DNA of 37,530 nt from a virus, in the IMG/VR virus record IMGVR_UViG_3300037459_000019, positions 1 through 37,530 of that record. The stretch is one strand, 5' to 3'. A program made the translations under genes and the position numbers. Under the pieces are notes generated by a model. It saw nothing but the letters and a program-made list of their open reading frames with translations. It was not told the DNA's origin and ran no database searches. Of this stretch, positions 6,499 through 12,154 are shown piece after piece (position 1 is the stretch's first letter; each line of letters starts with the position of its first letter).

Positions 6499-7346
6499 GA
6501 TACAGCCTTTAATATCTGGTTAAATTTCTTTGCTGGTATGTCGTTCAGGTTATCAAACTTAAACCCGTTTCTTGCTTGTTCACCTTTTTCTGTAAAGTAT
6601 CCATCAGCATCACAAAGCAAAGGAAATAAAACATCAACTTGATCGGAGGTGATAAGCTCTGATGGCGTTACATCCTTTTCAGCAACTAGTCCTTCTCCGC
6701 TATCAGTATTTAAATGATGAATGGCATTATCAAGACGATCGACAGTGGGCCAGTATTTAGACGCTCGCTTAACAACTGTTTTACGCGCCATTTCATTCCA
6801 ATGATTTTTCCATGGACCATTCTTGGCTTTAGATGAATTCTGAATCTTAACGATATCATCAAGCGGCATTTCATCAGTCAGATAATCACCGTCAGCAGTT
6901 TTAACTGTACAGTAAGCGCCAACAACACTACCTCTATCACCAAACGGACTATAAGAATGCGTAGGCGCTTTATCTAGGCCGTTACTTGTGTAAGTATCGC
7001 TCTCGTGAACAAGCTTACATTGCCCCCATAAAATAGAGCCTGATGTCATAGCAAGGTGAAGTAATCCCATATATGAAATATCTAAACAAACCTTACCGTC
7101 TCTAGGTACTAAGTAAGCATGTTTATTGGCAGGATTTAAACTTATACCGATACTGGCAACATTGATAATTGCATTCTGTAAGCTTGCGGTATTTTTAGCC
7201 GCTGTATCTGCTAAGAATTTATTACCTTGAAATGCTTGTATAGCAAACTGCTTTTCTTTTTCCCACTTAATCGAATCATCAGATAATACAGGAGTAAAAA
7301 ACTCTTCCTGACCACCTATGTATTCAACTACATTAAAATTACTCAT
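6495..7346 (-). CDS. recT: RecT-family single-strand annealing protein
   Basis: This protein anneals complementary single strands after resection. I start at ATG 7346 (MSNFNVVEYIGGQEEFFTPV), which overlaps the upstream stop as ATGA and has a GGAAG ribosome site. Family hallmarks are the N-terminal SLQNAIINVASIGISLNPA followed by KHAYLVPRDGKVCLDISYMG, and the central NEMARKTVVKRASKYWP. Length is 283 aa, usual for RecT. The C-terminal 60 residues hold an acidic, helical region. Partner genes are the downstream exonuclease and SSB. Confidence 0.93.
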   Translation of the reverse strand: MSNFNVVEYIGGQEEFFTPVLSDDSIKWEKEKQFAIQAFQGNKFLADTAAKNTASLQNAIINVASIGISLNPANKHAYLVPRDGKVCLDISYMGLLHLAMTSGSILWGQCKLVHESDTYTSNGLDKAPTHSYSPFGDRGSVVGAYCTVKTADGDYLTDEMPLDDIVKIQNSSKAKNGPWKNHWNEMARKTVVKRASKYWPTVDRLDNAIHHLNTDSGEGLVAEKDVTPSELITSDQVDVLFPLLCDADGYFTEKGEQARNGFKFDNLNDIPAKKFNQILKAVS

Positions 7347-7528
7347 ACTTCCGCCCACCTTGTAAATTTCTCATAAGTTAATTGATCAACAACATCTTGA
7401 ACGCTGTATAAACTGCTTAAATATTTAACTACTGCCGCAGCCTCACCAAACACACCCTCTTTAACTACTAGGATATCTACATCTAGTGGTGGCGGGTTAA
7501 TTGATATTGTTTCGTATTTGATTTTCAT
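7343..7528 (-). CDS. Hypothetical protein (61 aa), first gene of recombination operon
   Basis: I prefer the ATG at 7528 (MKIKYETISINPPPLDVDIL) because ATAGGGC lies just upstream and the longer version would begin inside an inverted repeat. The protein has an N-terminal beta stretch with PPP and a helical C-terminus ending in KFTRWAEV. It overlaps recT by ATGA. No family recognised. Being the first gene after the control region, it is probably immediate-early. Confidence 0.6.
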   Translation of the reverse strand: MKIKYETISINPPPLDVDILVVKEGVFGEAAAVVKYLSSLYSVQDVVDQLTYEKFTRWAEV

Positions 7529-7548
7529 GTATTGCCCTATTTGTTTAA

Positions 7549-7765
7549 TCTGTATAGATGGATAAGTTAGGGTAAATGTATTCTGCAAAACCCCATTTAC
7601 CTAGAGCTAGAAATAAAAACCGTTAATAGTGAACTAAATAAAACACATTAGCATCGAGACACCAAACCAGTTCAGTTGCATTATTATTACTAACTTATCC
7701 TCTATACAGACTATTAATATGAATAGTTCAATTTGGATTATTTATAGTCGCTTCGATGTTGAACT
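7549..7765. promoter_or_regulatory. Leader/operator region of the leftward recombination operon
   Basis: This gap carries dense repeats. A 22-base inverted repeat pairs 7549-7570 with 7690-7710 (one-base difference). Four TGAACT hexamers lie at 630-635 (+), 669-674 (-), 725-730 (-) and 760-765 (+) after 7000. A palindrome ACTATT-N6-AATAGT is at 7710-7727. GGTAAATG/CATTTACC (7571-7578, 7594-7601) makes an 8-bp stem. A possible leftward promoter is TTGAAC (7725-7730 reversed) with TGTATA 17 bases on. Binding proteins are unknown. Confidence 0.45.
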
Positions 7766-7792
7766 AAAAATTTATTCGCCGACTTGAGATAA

Positions 7793-7817
7793 ACAATATA
7801 ACAGTTATCGATATTGT
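7793..7817. promoter_or_regulatory. Inverted repeat, possible second operator
   Basis: ACAATAT (7793-7799) is repeated inverted as ATATTGT (7811-7817) with an 11-base spacer, about 30 bases before the rightward promoter of the XRE gene. It may be a distal repressor site, but it is A+T-rich and short. Confidence 0.3.
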
Positions 7818-7844
7818 GCAAGTACTTTTGTTAATTATTTTAAG

Positions 7845-7873
7845 TTGATATATTAAGGCGCTTAATATAATAT
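7845..7873 (+). promoter_or_regulatory. Promoter with embedded operator for XRE repressor gene
   Basis: TTGATA (7845-7850) serves as -35, and TATAAT (7866-7871, 15-base spacer) or TAATAT (7868-7873, 17-base spacer) as -10. Between them lies ATATTAAG-GCG-CTTAATAT (7850-7868), a perfect inverted repeat with 8-bp arms. A protein bound there would block RNA polymerase, so the downstream XRE gene may be self-repressed. Confidence 0.55.
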
Positions 7874-7902
7874 ACCTGTATCCATAACAAACAGGAATAA
7901 TT

Positions 7903-8103
7903 ATGAACTTAGAAAAATCATTTAGAATAGCACTAGCAACTAAAGGCATGACCAAGCAAGATTTGGCTGCTCAAATGAAATGTACTGGCGCTTATATAAC
8001 GCAAATAACTAAAGGCGGCTCAATGTCTGTCAGTAAGCTTCAAGACGTATGTAGTGAGTTGGGTTATAAGGTTTGGGAATTCATTAAATTAGGGGAAGAT
8101 TGA
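7903..8103 (+). CDS. XRE-family Cro/CI-like repressor (66 aa)
   Basis: A single helix-turn-helix DNA-binding domain: MNLEKSFRIALATKGMTKQD, then LAAQMKCTGAYITQITKGG as the turn and recognition helix. There is no C-terminal cleavage or oligomerisation domain, so it is Cro-like rather than CI-like. An AGGAATAATT ribosome site precedes ATG 7903. It faces the leftward recombination operon across a repeat-rich gap, the usual place for a switch regulator. Its stop overlaps the next start (TGATG). Confidence 0.85.
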   Translation: MNLEKSFRIALATKGMTKQDLAAQMKCTGAYITQITKGGSMSVSKLQDVCSELGYKVWEFIKLGED

Positions 8104-8678
8104 TGCCGATAAAAAGAATAGTTTATACGTTCGGCGTTAATGACGCTGACTACAAAGTAAAATCCATAGTGCTAGGTAAGAAGGTTAACTGCCCTTTTTA
8201 CCTGTCATGGTCTAGCATGTTAAGGCGTTGCTATTCTGCAGAATTCCACAAAAGAAACCCTACGTATAAGGTATGTACAGTTTGTGATGAGTGGTTATTA
8301 TTTTCAAACTTTAAAAAATGGATGGAAAATCAGGACTGGGAAGGCAAATACCTAGACAAAGACATATTAACCCAAGGGAATAAGACCTACTCACCAATTA
8401 ACTGCCTATTTGTTAGTATGCAAGTTAACTCTTTATTTAATGAATATAAAAAAGGAAGGGGAAAGCACAAAAGAGGAGTAACACTAAATAAAAGATTAAA
8501 CAAGTACATCGCACAATGCACATATAAAGGCGGTAGATTTCATTTAGGTTGCTTTAACAATGAAACAGACGCGTTCAAAGTGTATAAGTTATTCAAATAC
8601 ATGGTAATAGCTATGCTAGCAGAAAAGCAAACAGAACCTCTAAAGTCATCAATGCTAAACTATAAAATACAAGGGTAA
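8103..8678 (+). CDS. AP2-domain homing endonuclease-like protein
   Basis: I start at ATG 8103, which overlaps the XRE stop (TGATG) and has an AGGGGAAG ribosome site; a TTG one codon earlier is possible. Residues about 30-100 hold the conserved block WSSMLRRCYS with TVCDEWLLFSNFKKWM, seen in phage HNH/AP2 proteins. Residues about 120-165 form an AP2-like DNA-binding domain (RGVTLNKRLNKYIAQ, then FHLGCFNNETDAFKVYKLFK). A closely related paralogue lies at 10257-10808. Such genes are usually free-standing homing endonucleases. I do not see a clear catalytic HNH triad, so enzymatic activity is unproven. Confidence 0.75.
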   Translation: MPIKRIVYTFGVNDADYKVKSIVLGKKVNCPFYLSWSSMLRRCYSAEFHKRNPTYKVCTVCDEWLLFSNFKKWMENQDWEGKYLDKDILTQGNKTYSPINCLFVSMQVNSLFNEYKKGRGKHKRGVTLNKRLNKYIAQCTYKGGRFHLGCFNNETDAFKVYKLFKYMVIAMLAEKQTEPLKSSMLNYKIQG

Positions 8679-8683
8679 ATATA

Positions 8684-8854
8684 ATGGACGGTATAAATAA
8701 AGATTTAAATGACAAAGTAAACCGTGAGTGCATGATAAAAAATGCTGTTGTAGCGGCAAAAAAGAAGCAAAAAAAAATGAGGCCAATCACCCGATCTAGA
8801 ATTGAAGATTTAGAAGATTTAGCCAGGATGGAAGATGATTTTATTCTTGGTTAA
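8684..8854 (+). CDS. Small lysine-rich hypothetical protein (56 aa)
   Basis: ATG 8684 comes five bases after the previous stop with AAGGGTAAATATA upstream. The protein has a basic centre (AVVAAKKKQKKMRPITRSR) and an acidic, helical end (IEDLEDLARMEDDFILG). It closes the rightward repressor operon, followed by a terminator. No family recognised. Confidence 0.55.
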   Translation: MDGINKDLNDKVNRECMIKNAVVAAKKKQKKMRPITRSRIEDLEDLARMEDDFILG

Positions 8855-8907
8855 TATTGGCGATAAAGTTATGGAGATAATCTATAACTTACTTAATGTA
8901 TAAAACA

Positions 8908-8931
8908 AGCCAGTTAAATACTGGCTTTTTA
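8908..8931 (+). terminator. Rho-independent terminator of the XRE operon
   Basis: AGCCAG (8908-8913) and CTGGCT (8921-8926) with a 7-base loop, followed by TTTTTA. It lies about 55 bases after the last gene of the rightward operon. Confidence 0.8.
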
Positions 8932-8972
8932 CTGTTCGCATGTTTATCCTTGTTTGTTAATACTGTTAGTGG

Positions 8973-9146
8973 TTAAGTTAATTGGTCTAGCAATGGCTGT
9001 TTAGCTAATTCAAATGACATTCTAATAGTATCGCCAGCCTCTTGGCTTTCAAGGAATCGGCAAAGCATAGCTTCGTATTCCTCTATATAACTATCGCCAG
9101 TTTGAATTATCTTTATCATTTCTATTAATGCCTGTGAATAATCCAT
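8973..9146 (-). CDS. Hypothetical protein (57 aa)
   Basis: ATG 9146 has GAGGG about 9 bases upstream. The product begins MDYSQALIEMIKIIQTGDSY and is almost wholly helical and acidic (IEEYEAMLCRFLESQEAGD). It is one of a run of small minus-strand genes between two endonuclease-like genes. Function is unknown. Confidence 0.5.
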   Translation of the reverse strand: MDYSQALIEMIKIIQTGDSYIEEYEAMLCRFLESQEAGDTIRMSFELAKQPLLDQLT

Positions 9147-9161
9147 CTCTTATACCCTCTA

Positions 9162-9308
9162 TTAATTAAATATTTCAATAAATACGTTATAGCCTGGTAA
9201 GTCTGGATTTGAACTATCAAGCCTTTCAATTATATCTGATTCTAATTCATCTTTAGTCATGCCGATTTCATCAAACTCATCTTTATTTAAAACTATTGTT
9301 ATATTCAT
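9162..9308 (-). CDS. Hypothetical acidic protein (48 aa)
   Basis: The product begins MNITIVLNKDEFDEIGMTKD, then ELESDIIERLDSSNPDLPGY and NVFIEIFN. A beta-alpha-beta pattern with many Asp and Glu residues fits a small DNA-mimic or inhibitor-like protein, but that is speculation. It ends 16 bases before the start of the 8973-9146 gene. No family recognised. Confidence 0.5.
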   Translation of the reverse strand: MNITIVLNKDEFDEIGMTKDELESDIIERLDSSNPDLPGYNVFIEIFN

Positions 9309-9327
9309 CTTTCATTACTCCATCTGT

Positions 9328-9516
9328 TTAAGTGTTATTAGTGGGTTTAAAATTATTTAATTTCTTTTCTGACCGTAACGCGCAAGGGCATTTAGTTTCA
9401 CTTCCTTGTGGTCCAATACAAAAACATGCGCTCATTGTTCCCGCTTCTATATTTTCTTCGCTATCTTGTTCGATTTTACCTATAACCCATCTATCAGTAA
9501 TTAATAATTTTTTCAT
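9328..9516 (-). CDS. Hypothetical cysteine-rich protein (62 aa)
   Basis: Starts MKKLLITDRWVIGKIEQDSE after a GAGGGTAAACG ribosome site. It holds four cysteines in ACFCIGPQG and TKCPCALRSEKKL, which could bind a metal. The C-terminus is basic and Asn-rich. No family recognised. Confidence 0.5.
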   Translation of the reverse strand: MKKLLITDRWVIGKIEQDSEENIEAGTMSACFCIGPQGSETKCPCALRSEKKLNNFKPTNNT

Positions 9517-9552
9517 TCGTTTACCCTCGTTAAATTGTTGTGTGTTATATGG

Positions 9553-9930
9553 TTACTTGGTTAAATCAATTAAAATATCAAGCTTTTCTAGCGCTGCAAC
9601 GTCAACCTCTAAAACTTCGCTTTTTAGCTTTTCCCATCCGTAAATAGTGCAACCATAATAAAGATCTTGTGGCTCGTAATCTTCATCAAAGAACTCACCA
9701 CCAACCCTTAACATTTTTTCCTTGAATGTTTCTTGTCCTATCACGTTGTAATTTTCATCGTAAAGATCGCACATGCCATCTTCGTTATTTTTATCTGTAT
9801 ACAGTCCGTAATTCTTTTCATCAACCCATTTATAAACATCATCAACCGACTCGGCTAGTAAAAATGCCTCAGTTGAACTGTGACTGTCCTTTTGTGAAAA
9901 GTGCTGTACATGTATTTTATAAATATTCAT
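9553..9930 (-). CDS. Hypothetical acidic protein (125 aa)
   Basis: The sequence begins MNIYKIHVQHFSQKDSHSST and contains a stretch rich in acidic and aromatic residues (GGEFFDEDYEPQDLYYGCTI). The pattern suggests an alpha/beta fold with an N-terminal strand (YKIHVQHF) and a helix (AESVDDVYKWVDEK). Related proteins of unknown function occur in phages of marine bacteria as far as I recall, but I cannot name a family. It has its own ribosome site region at 9931-9945. Confidence 0.6.
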   Translation of the reverse strand: MNIYKIHVQHFSQKDSHSSTEAFLLAESVDDVYKWVDEKNYGLYTDKNNEDGMCDLYDENYNVIGQETFKEKMLRVGGEFFDEDYEPQDLYYGCTIYGWEKLKSEVLEVDVAALEKLDILIDLTK

Positions 9931-9963
9931 TTCTATTTACTCTATTATTAGGGTGTATACCCT

Positions 9964-10125
9964 TTATTGTCGTTCAAGTTCATTCAATTTTTCAAGGCTA
10001 TTTCTAATATCCTTAACTATCTCCTGAACCCTTTAATAACTTACCTGCCCGTTTATACCTAGGATGGTATTTAATACGTCAAGCTCAGCGTGTACAGCCT
10101 CTATTCTTACGCTTAATTCACTCAT
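9964..10125 (-). pseudogene. Coiled-coil ORF interrupted by an in-frame stop
   Basis: From ATG 10125 the frame reads MSELSVRIEAVHAELDVLNT and 10 more residues, to TAA at 10033-10035. The same frame then continues RVQEIVKDIRNSLEKLNELE and RQ to a second TAA at 9964-9966. Both halves look like one amphipathic coiled coil, so this may be a gene broken by a single stop codon. Alternatively only the 30-aa front part is made. An AGGAG lies in the second half but has no good start after it in this frame. Confidence 0.4.
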
Positions 10126-10127
10126 GG

Positions 10128-10232
10128 TTATTGCTCCTCTTCTTTGGTTATAGCCCTAAGAGTACGATCCCTTTCTTCGCCTTCTGGTAATTCGCGTAAA
10201 TAATCCTTTAACTGCTTTAGGTATGTATTCAT
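10128..10232 (-). CDS. Small charged helical protein (34 aa)
   Basis: ATG 10232, preceded by AAGGAGATAGAA, encodes MNTYLKQLKDYLRELPEGEE and a further 14 residues (RDRTLRAITKEEEQ). It ends three bases before the next start at 10125. It is highly charged and helical. Function is unknown; the strong ribosome site supports expression. Confidence 0.5.
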   Translation of the reverse strand: MNTYLKQLKDYLRELPEGEERDRTLRAITKEEEQ

Positions 10233-10256
10233 TCTTTCTATCTCCTTAGTTAGTTG

Positions 10257-10808
10257 TTAAATTTTATAGTTTAATAAAGCGGCCTTTAATGGTTCTGCTT
10301 GTTTTTCTGCTACTTTCCTTATCACTTCGTACTTAAACTTTTTGTACACTTCATGAGCCTCTAGTGGTGTATCAAAAAACCCCAAGCTAGTTGCCTTTCC
10401 ATTAACTCTGCATTGAGAGTGATATTTTTCACTTTTTTTGTTAAAACTTACACCTATTGGATACTTCCCTCTAAAATTAGATCTATTGGTAAGTAAACTA
10501 TTCAAGCTACCATGTACAAAAATACAAGTTTCTGCACTGTAAATCTTGTTACCTTGAAATAAAATATCCTTATCAAGTTGCTTTCCTTTCCAGTCTTGAG
10601 TTTTCATCCATGAGCTAAAAGAGCTAAATAAAAGCCATTCGCTAGATACTGAACAACCAATATAGTTTGGTCTTTTTTTATGAAGCTTGGGATCGTAACA
10701 CCTCTGAAGCATACCTTGCCAAACCTTATAAAAATCACAATTCGGCTTATTTTTTGGCTGAACAATATACTCAGCATCATTAATGGCAATTCCGTAAAGC
10801 AACCCCAT
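10257..10808 (-). CDS. AP2-domain homing endonuclease-like protein (second copy)
   Basis: Paralogue of the gene at 8103-8678. The shared blocks are QGMLQRCYDPKLHKKRPNY with SSEWLLFSSFSSWM, KGKQLDKDILFQGNKIYS, and an AP2-like end (IGVSFNKKSEKYHSQCR, then SLGFFDTPLEAHEVYKKFKY). ATG 10808 has AGGGG six bases upstream. It is oriented opposite to its paralogue, so the two flank the accessory region at 8970-10260. A 12-base palindrome (TTAAAATTTTAA) and a TGTC-N5-GACA site lie just before it. DNA binding is likely. Cleavage is assumed from the family only. Confidence 0.75.
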   Translation of the reverse strand: MGLLYGIAINDAEYIVQPKNKPNCDFYKVWQGMLQRCYDPKLHKKRPNYIGCSVSSEWLLFSSFSSWMKTQDWKGKQLDKDILFQGNKIYSAETCIFVHGSLNSLLTNRSNFRGKYPIGVSFNKKSEKYHSQCRVNGKATSLGFFDTPLEAHEVYKKFKYEVIRKVAEKQAEPLKAALLNYKI

Positions 10809-10839
10809 AGCAAACCCCTGTTAAAATTTTAAATATAGT

Positions 10840-10852
10840 TGTCATTTAGACA
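10840..10852. promoter_or_regulatory. TGTC-N5-GACA palindrome, operator candidate 1
   Basis: The site TGTCATTTAGACA lies about 32 bases upstream of the AP2 endonuclease start. It is part of a 36-base block (10827-10862) repeated at 11085-11120 with 29 of 36 identities. The palindromic halves are conserved in both copies while the 5-base spacer differs, as expected for a protein-binding site. Confidence 0.45.
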
Positions 10853-11355
10853 CGGTTACTTGTTTTAAATAAACCACCACTCAAATCAATTACAGCGCCG
10901 CTATGGACTAGTATATCAACCACAGCAGATGTAGCATCAAGCTCAATGCCTAAAAGTTCAGACAAATACACCTTGGTAAAATTCCTATCAATCCTTTTTA
11001 TCTCTTCAATTACCACATAAAATACCCTAGATCCGATCAAGGATTCGTTATCAATGTTAAATTTTCTCATTATGCACCTCTTTATTTTAAACATAACTGT
11101 CTTAATGACACGGTTACTTGGTAAGACTGCCATAGACTTAACCTTTTCTTTGTTGTTTCTAACCCATTTATCTAAATCTTCTATGTGATAATAATTTTTA
11201 CCACCACGGTTAAATGCTGGATTTATTGACTTATCACAATCAAAATAATTCTTTAAACTCATAGTGGTTAGATTGTTAATATCTGCATAGTCAGAAAGAG
11301 TCATGGATGCCTTGTTTGACTTTTTTGCCTTTGCATTATTGTAAACGTTGTACAT
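10846..11355 (-). CDS. Putative DNA-binding protein with internal second start (169 aa)
   Basis: I start at ATG 11355 (MYNVYNNAKAKKSNKASMTL); an earlier in-frame start 14 codons upstream lies in the divergent promoter. The first 70 residues look like a winged-helix or MerR/excisionase-type domain (LSDYADINNLTTMSLKNYF, then NYYHIEDLDKWVRNN). The remaining part is a helical domain (VVIEEIKRIDRNFTKVYLSE onward). An internal ATG at 11070 with a strong AGAGGTG site would give a 74-aa product, MRKFNIDNESLIGSR onward. Both the middle and the end of the ORF carry the same SNRV codons and operator block, so it may be two genes fused by loss of a stop. Confidence 0.6.
   Translation of the reverse strand: MYNVYNNAKAKKSNKASMTLSDYADINNLTTMSLKNYFDCDKSINPAFNRGGKNYYHIEDLDKWVRNNKEKVKSMAVLPSNRVIKTVMFKIKRCIMRKFNIDNESLIGSRVFYVVIEEIKRIDRNFTKVYLSELLGIELDATSAVVDILVHSGAVIDLSGGLFKTSNRV
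11098..11110. promoter_or_regulatory. TGTC-N5-GACA palindrome, operator candidate 2
   Basis: TGTCTTAATGACA lies inside the 10846-11355 frame, about 30 bases upstream of the internal ATG at 11070. It is the second copy of the site at 10840-10852, at a matching distance from a start codon. Confidence 0.45.
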
Positions 11356-11392
11356 GATGTTTACTCGGTTGTTGTTAAGTTGATATAACAAT

Positions 11393-11433
11393 AGCAATTA
11401 ACATTTGACATTGCAATTAATATTTAATAAACT
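11393..11433 (+). promoter_or_regulatory. Promoter and paired operator repeats for RHH gene
   Basis: A consensus -35 TTGACA (11405-11410) is 17 bases from TAAACT (11428-11433). Two direct repeats with core GCAATTAA-Y-ATT start at 11393 and 11412, 19 bases apart, one ending at the -35 and one in the spacer. On the other strand ATGTCA-N17-TTATAT could drive the leftward gene, so the repeats could control both directions. Confidence 0.5.
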
Positions 11434-11461
11434 TTAATAAGTTAATTACAAAGGGGTATTT

Positions 11462-11599
11462 ATGAAATCTAAGAAAGTTCAACCGTTAAACCTAGAAGAA
11501 GAAGTTATTGAACTGTTAAAAGCTAGAGCTGGTGTTAATGATCGCTCTATGTCTGCTGAAGCTAATAGAATTTTAAAAAAGGAGTTGAATAAAAAGTAA
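11462..11599 (+). CDS. Arc-like ribbon-helix-helix repressor (45 aa)
   Basis: ATG 11462 has AAAGGGG upstream. The sequence (MKSKKVQPLNLEEEVIELLK, then ARAGVNDRSMSAEANRILKK) fits the RHH fold: an N-terminal strand KKVQPLNL, helix 1, a turn with N-D-R-S-M-S, and helix 2. Such proteins dimerise and bind short direct repeats, which are present in the promoter in front of it (11393-11424). P22 Arc is the classic relative in form. Target and role are inferred. Confidence 0.75.
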   Translation: MKSKKVQPLNLEEEVIELLKARAGVNDRSMSAEANRILKKELNKK

Positions 11600-11629
11600 A
11601 TAAGTATTAATATTGTTTTGTTGTTTGGC

Positions 11630-11720
11630 GTCGATTCCAGATGATAGATAAGGTTTAGTAGGTATTTCTGGGGTTATTAAGTTAACCCAATCGACCAGAT
11701 GTACCCACTAAGCCTTTTTT
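11630..11720 (+). ncRNA. Possible pseudoknotted structured RNA ending in a U-run (or complex terminator)
   Basis: Three helices can be drawn: GTCGATT (11630-11636) with AATCGAC (11689-11695); AAGGTTTAGTAGGTA (11650-11664) with TACCCACTAAGCCTT (11702-11716), two G-U pairs; and GGGTTA (11671-11676) with TAACCC (11683-11688). The first pairs into the loop of the second, forming a pseudoknot. The RNA ends in TTTTTTATT. It lies 30 bases after the RHH gene, so at minimum it is that gene's terminator. An independent regulatory RNA is possible. Confidence 0.5.
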
Positions 11721-11804
11721 ATTACCTCGATTTCAGCAACTCGATTATTCTTTATGCGTCACGGTTTCGGCTGTCCCGGTTCGAGTGTAATTTAAAGTGT
11801 TAGA

Positions 11805-11900
11805 ATGTACGCCCACAACACAACTGAGTTTTTAGTTAATTATAGGGGCTGGACTGCTGAACAGGCAGGAATGATTAACCGAGCTATTAACTGTTTATAA
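11805..11900 (+). CDS. Weak tiny ORF (31 aa)
   Basis: ATG 11805 encodes MYAHNTTEFLVNYRGWTAEQ and 11 more residues (AGMINRAINCL). The amino acid make-up looks protein-like, with a WTAEQAGMINRAI helix, but the only ribosome site is a poor AAAGTGT. The end of the ORF overlaps the hairpin at 11882-11908. It may be a real micro-gene or chance. Confidence 0.25.
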   Translation: MYAHNTTEFLVNYRGWTAEQAGMINRAINCL

Positions 11901-11909
11901 TAATAGCTT

Positions 11910-12008
11910 ATGAGTTCTCTACGGAGATGGTATAAGAATCAACTATGTGAATCCTTACCGGGTATTAGTGGTTTAACTCATAGTGACCTGAGTCAATTAT
12001 TCGTTTAA
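11910..12008 (+). CDS. Weak tiny ORF (32 aa)
   Basis: ATG 11910 encodes MSSLRRWYKNQLCESLPGIS and 12 more residues (GLTHSDLSQLFV). No clear ribosome site precedes it and its start lies in a hairpin stem. It is listed because the sequence is not repetitive and fills part of the 550-base gap. Confidence 0.2.
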   Translation: MSSLRRWYKNQLCESLPGISGLTHSDLSQLFV

Positions 12009-12154
12009 TTGTCCTTTGGGTTTTCTATGAATTTTACTAAAGAAACTTATCCAAAGAGTTATTAATAAATATATATACTATAGAGTTTATAGTTAGTAAT
12101 ACAGTTTGTTATAAATCCGCAATACGGTTTACAGGCTTACAATTTGGAGGTTAT

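Larger units (their letters stand above)
11721..12154 (+). other. Mostly non-coding, hairpin-rich stretch before helicase; possible origin or leader
   Basis: About 430 bases hold only two short weak ORFs. Hairpins are AGCTATTA/TAATAGCT (11882-11889 with 11901-11908), TATGAGTT/AACTCATA (11909-11916 with 11975-11982) and CTTTGG/CCAAAG (about 12013-12055). The right end is very A+T-rich (ATAAATATATATACTATAGAG), followed by a repeat pair AATACAGTTT and AATACGGTTT. Its position directly upstream of helicase and primase fits a replication origin or long regulated leader. This is not proven. Confidence 0.35.

Noticed and set aside
7764-7955. Minus-strand 63-aa frame across the XRE promoter
   Set aside because: It covers the promoter, operator and start of the XRE gene, lacks a ribosome site and is a shadow.
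11770-11790. tRNA-like TTCGAG motif (CCCGGTTCGAGT)
   Set aside because: The bases on both sides cannot form a five-pair T stem, and no acceptor or anticodon arm can be drawn.
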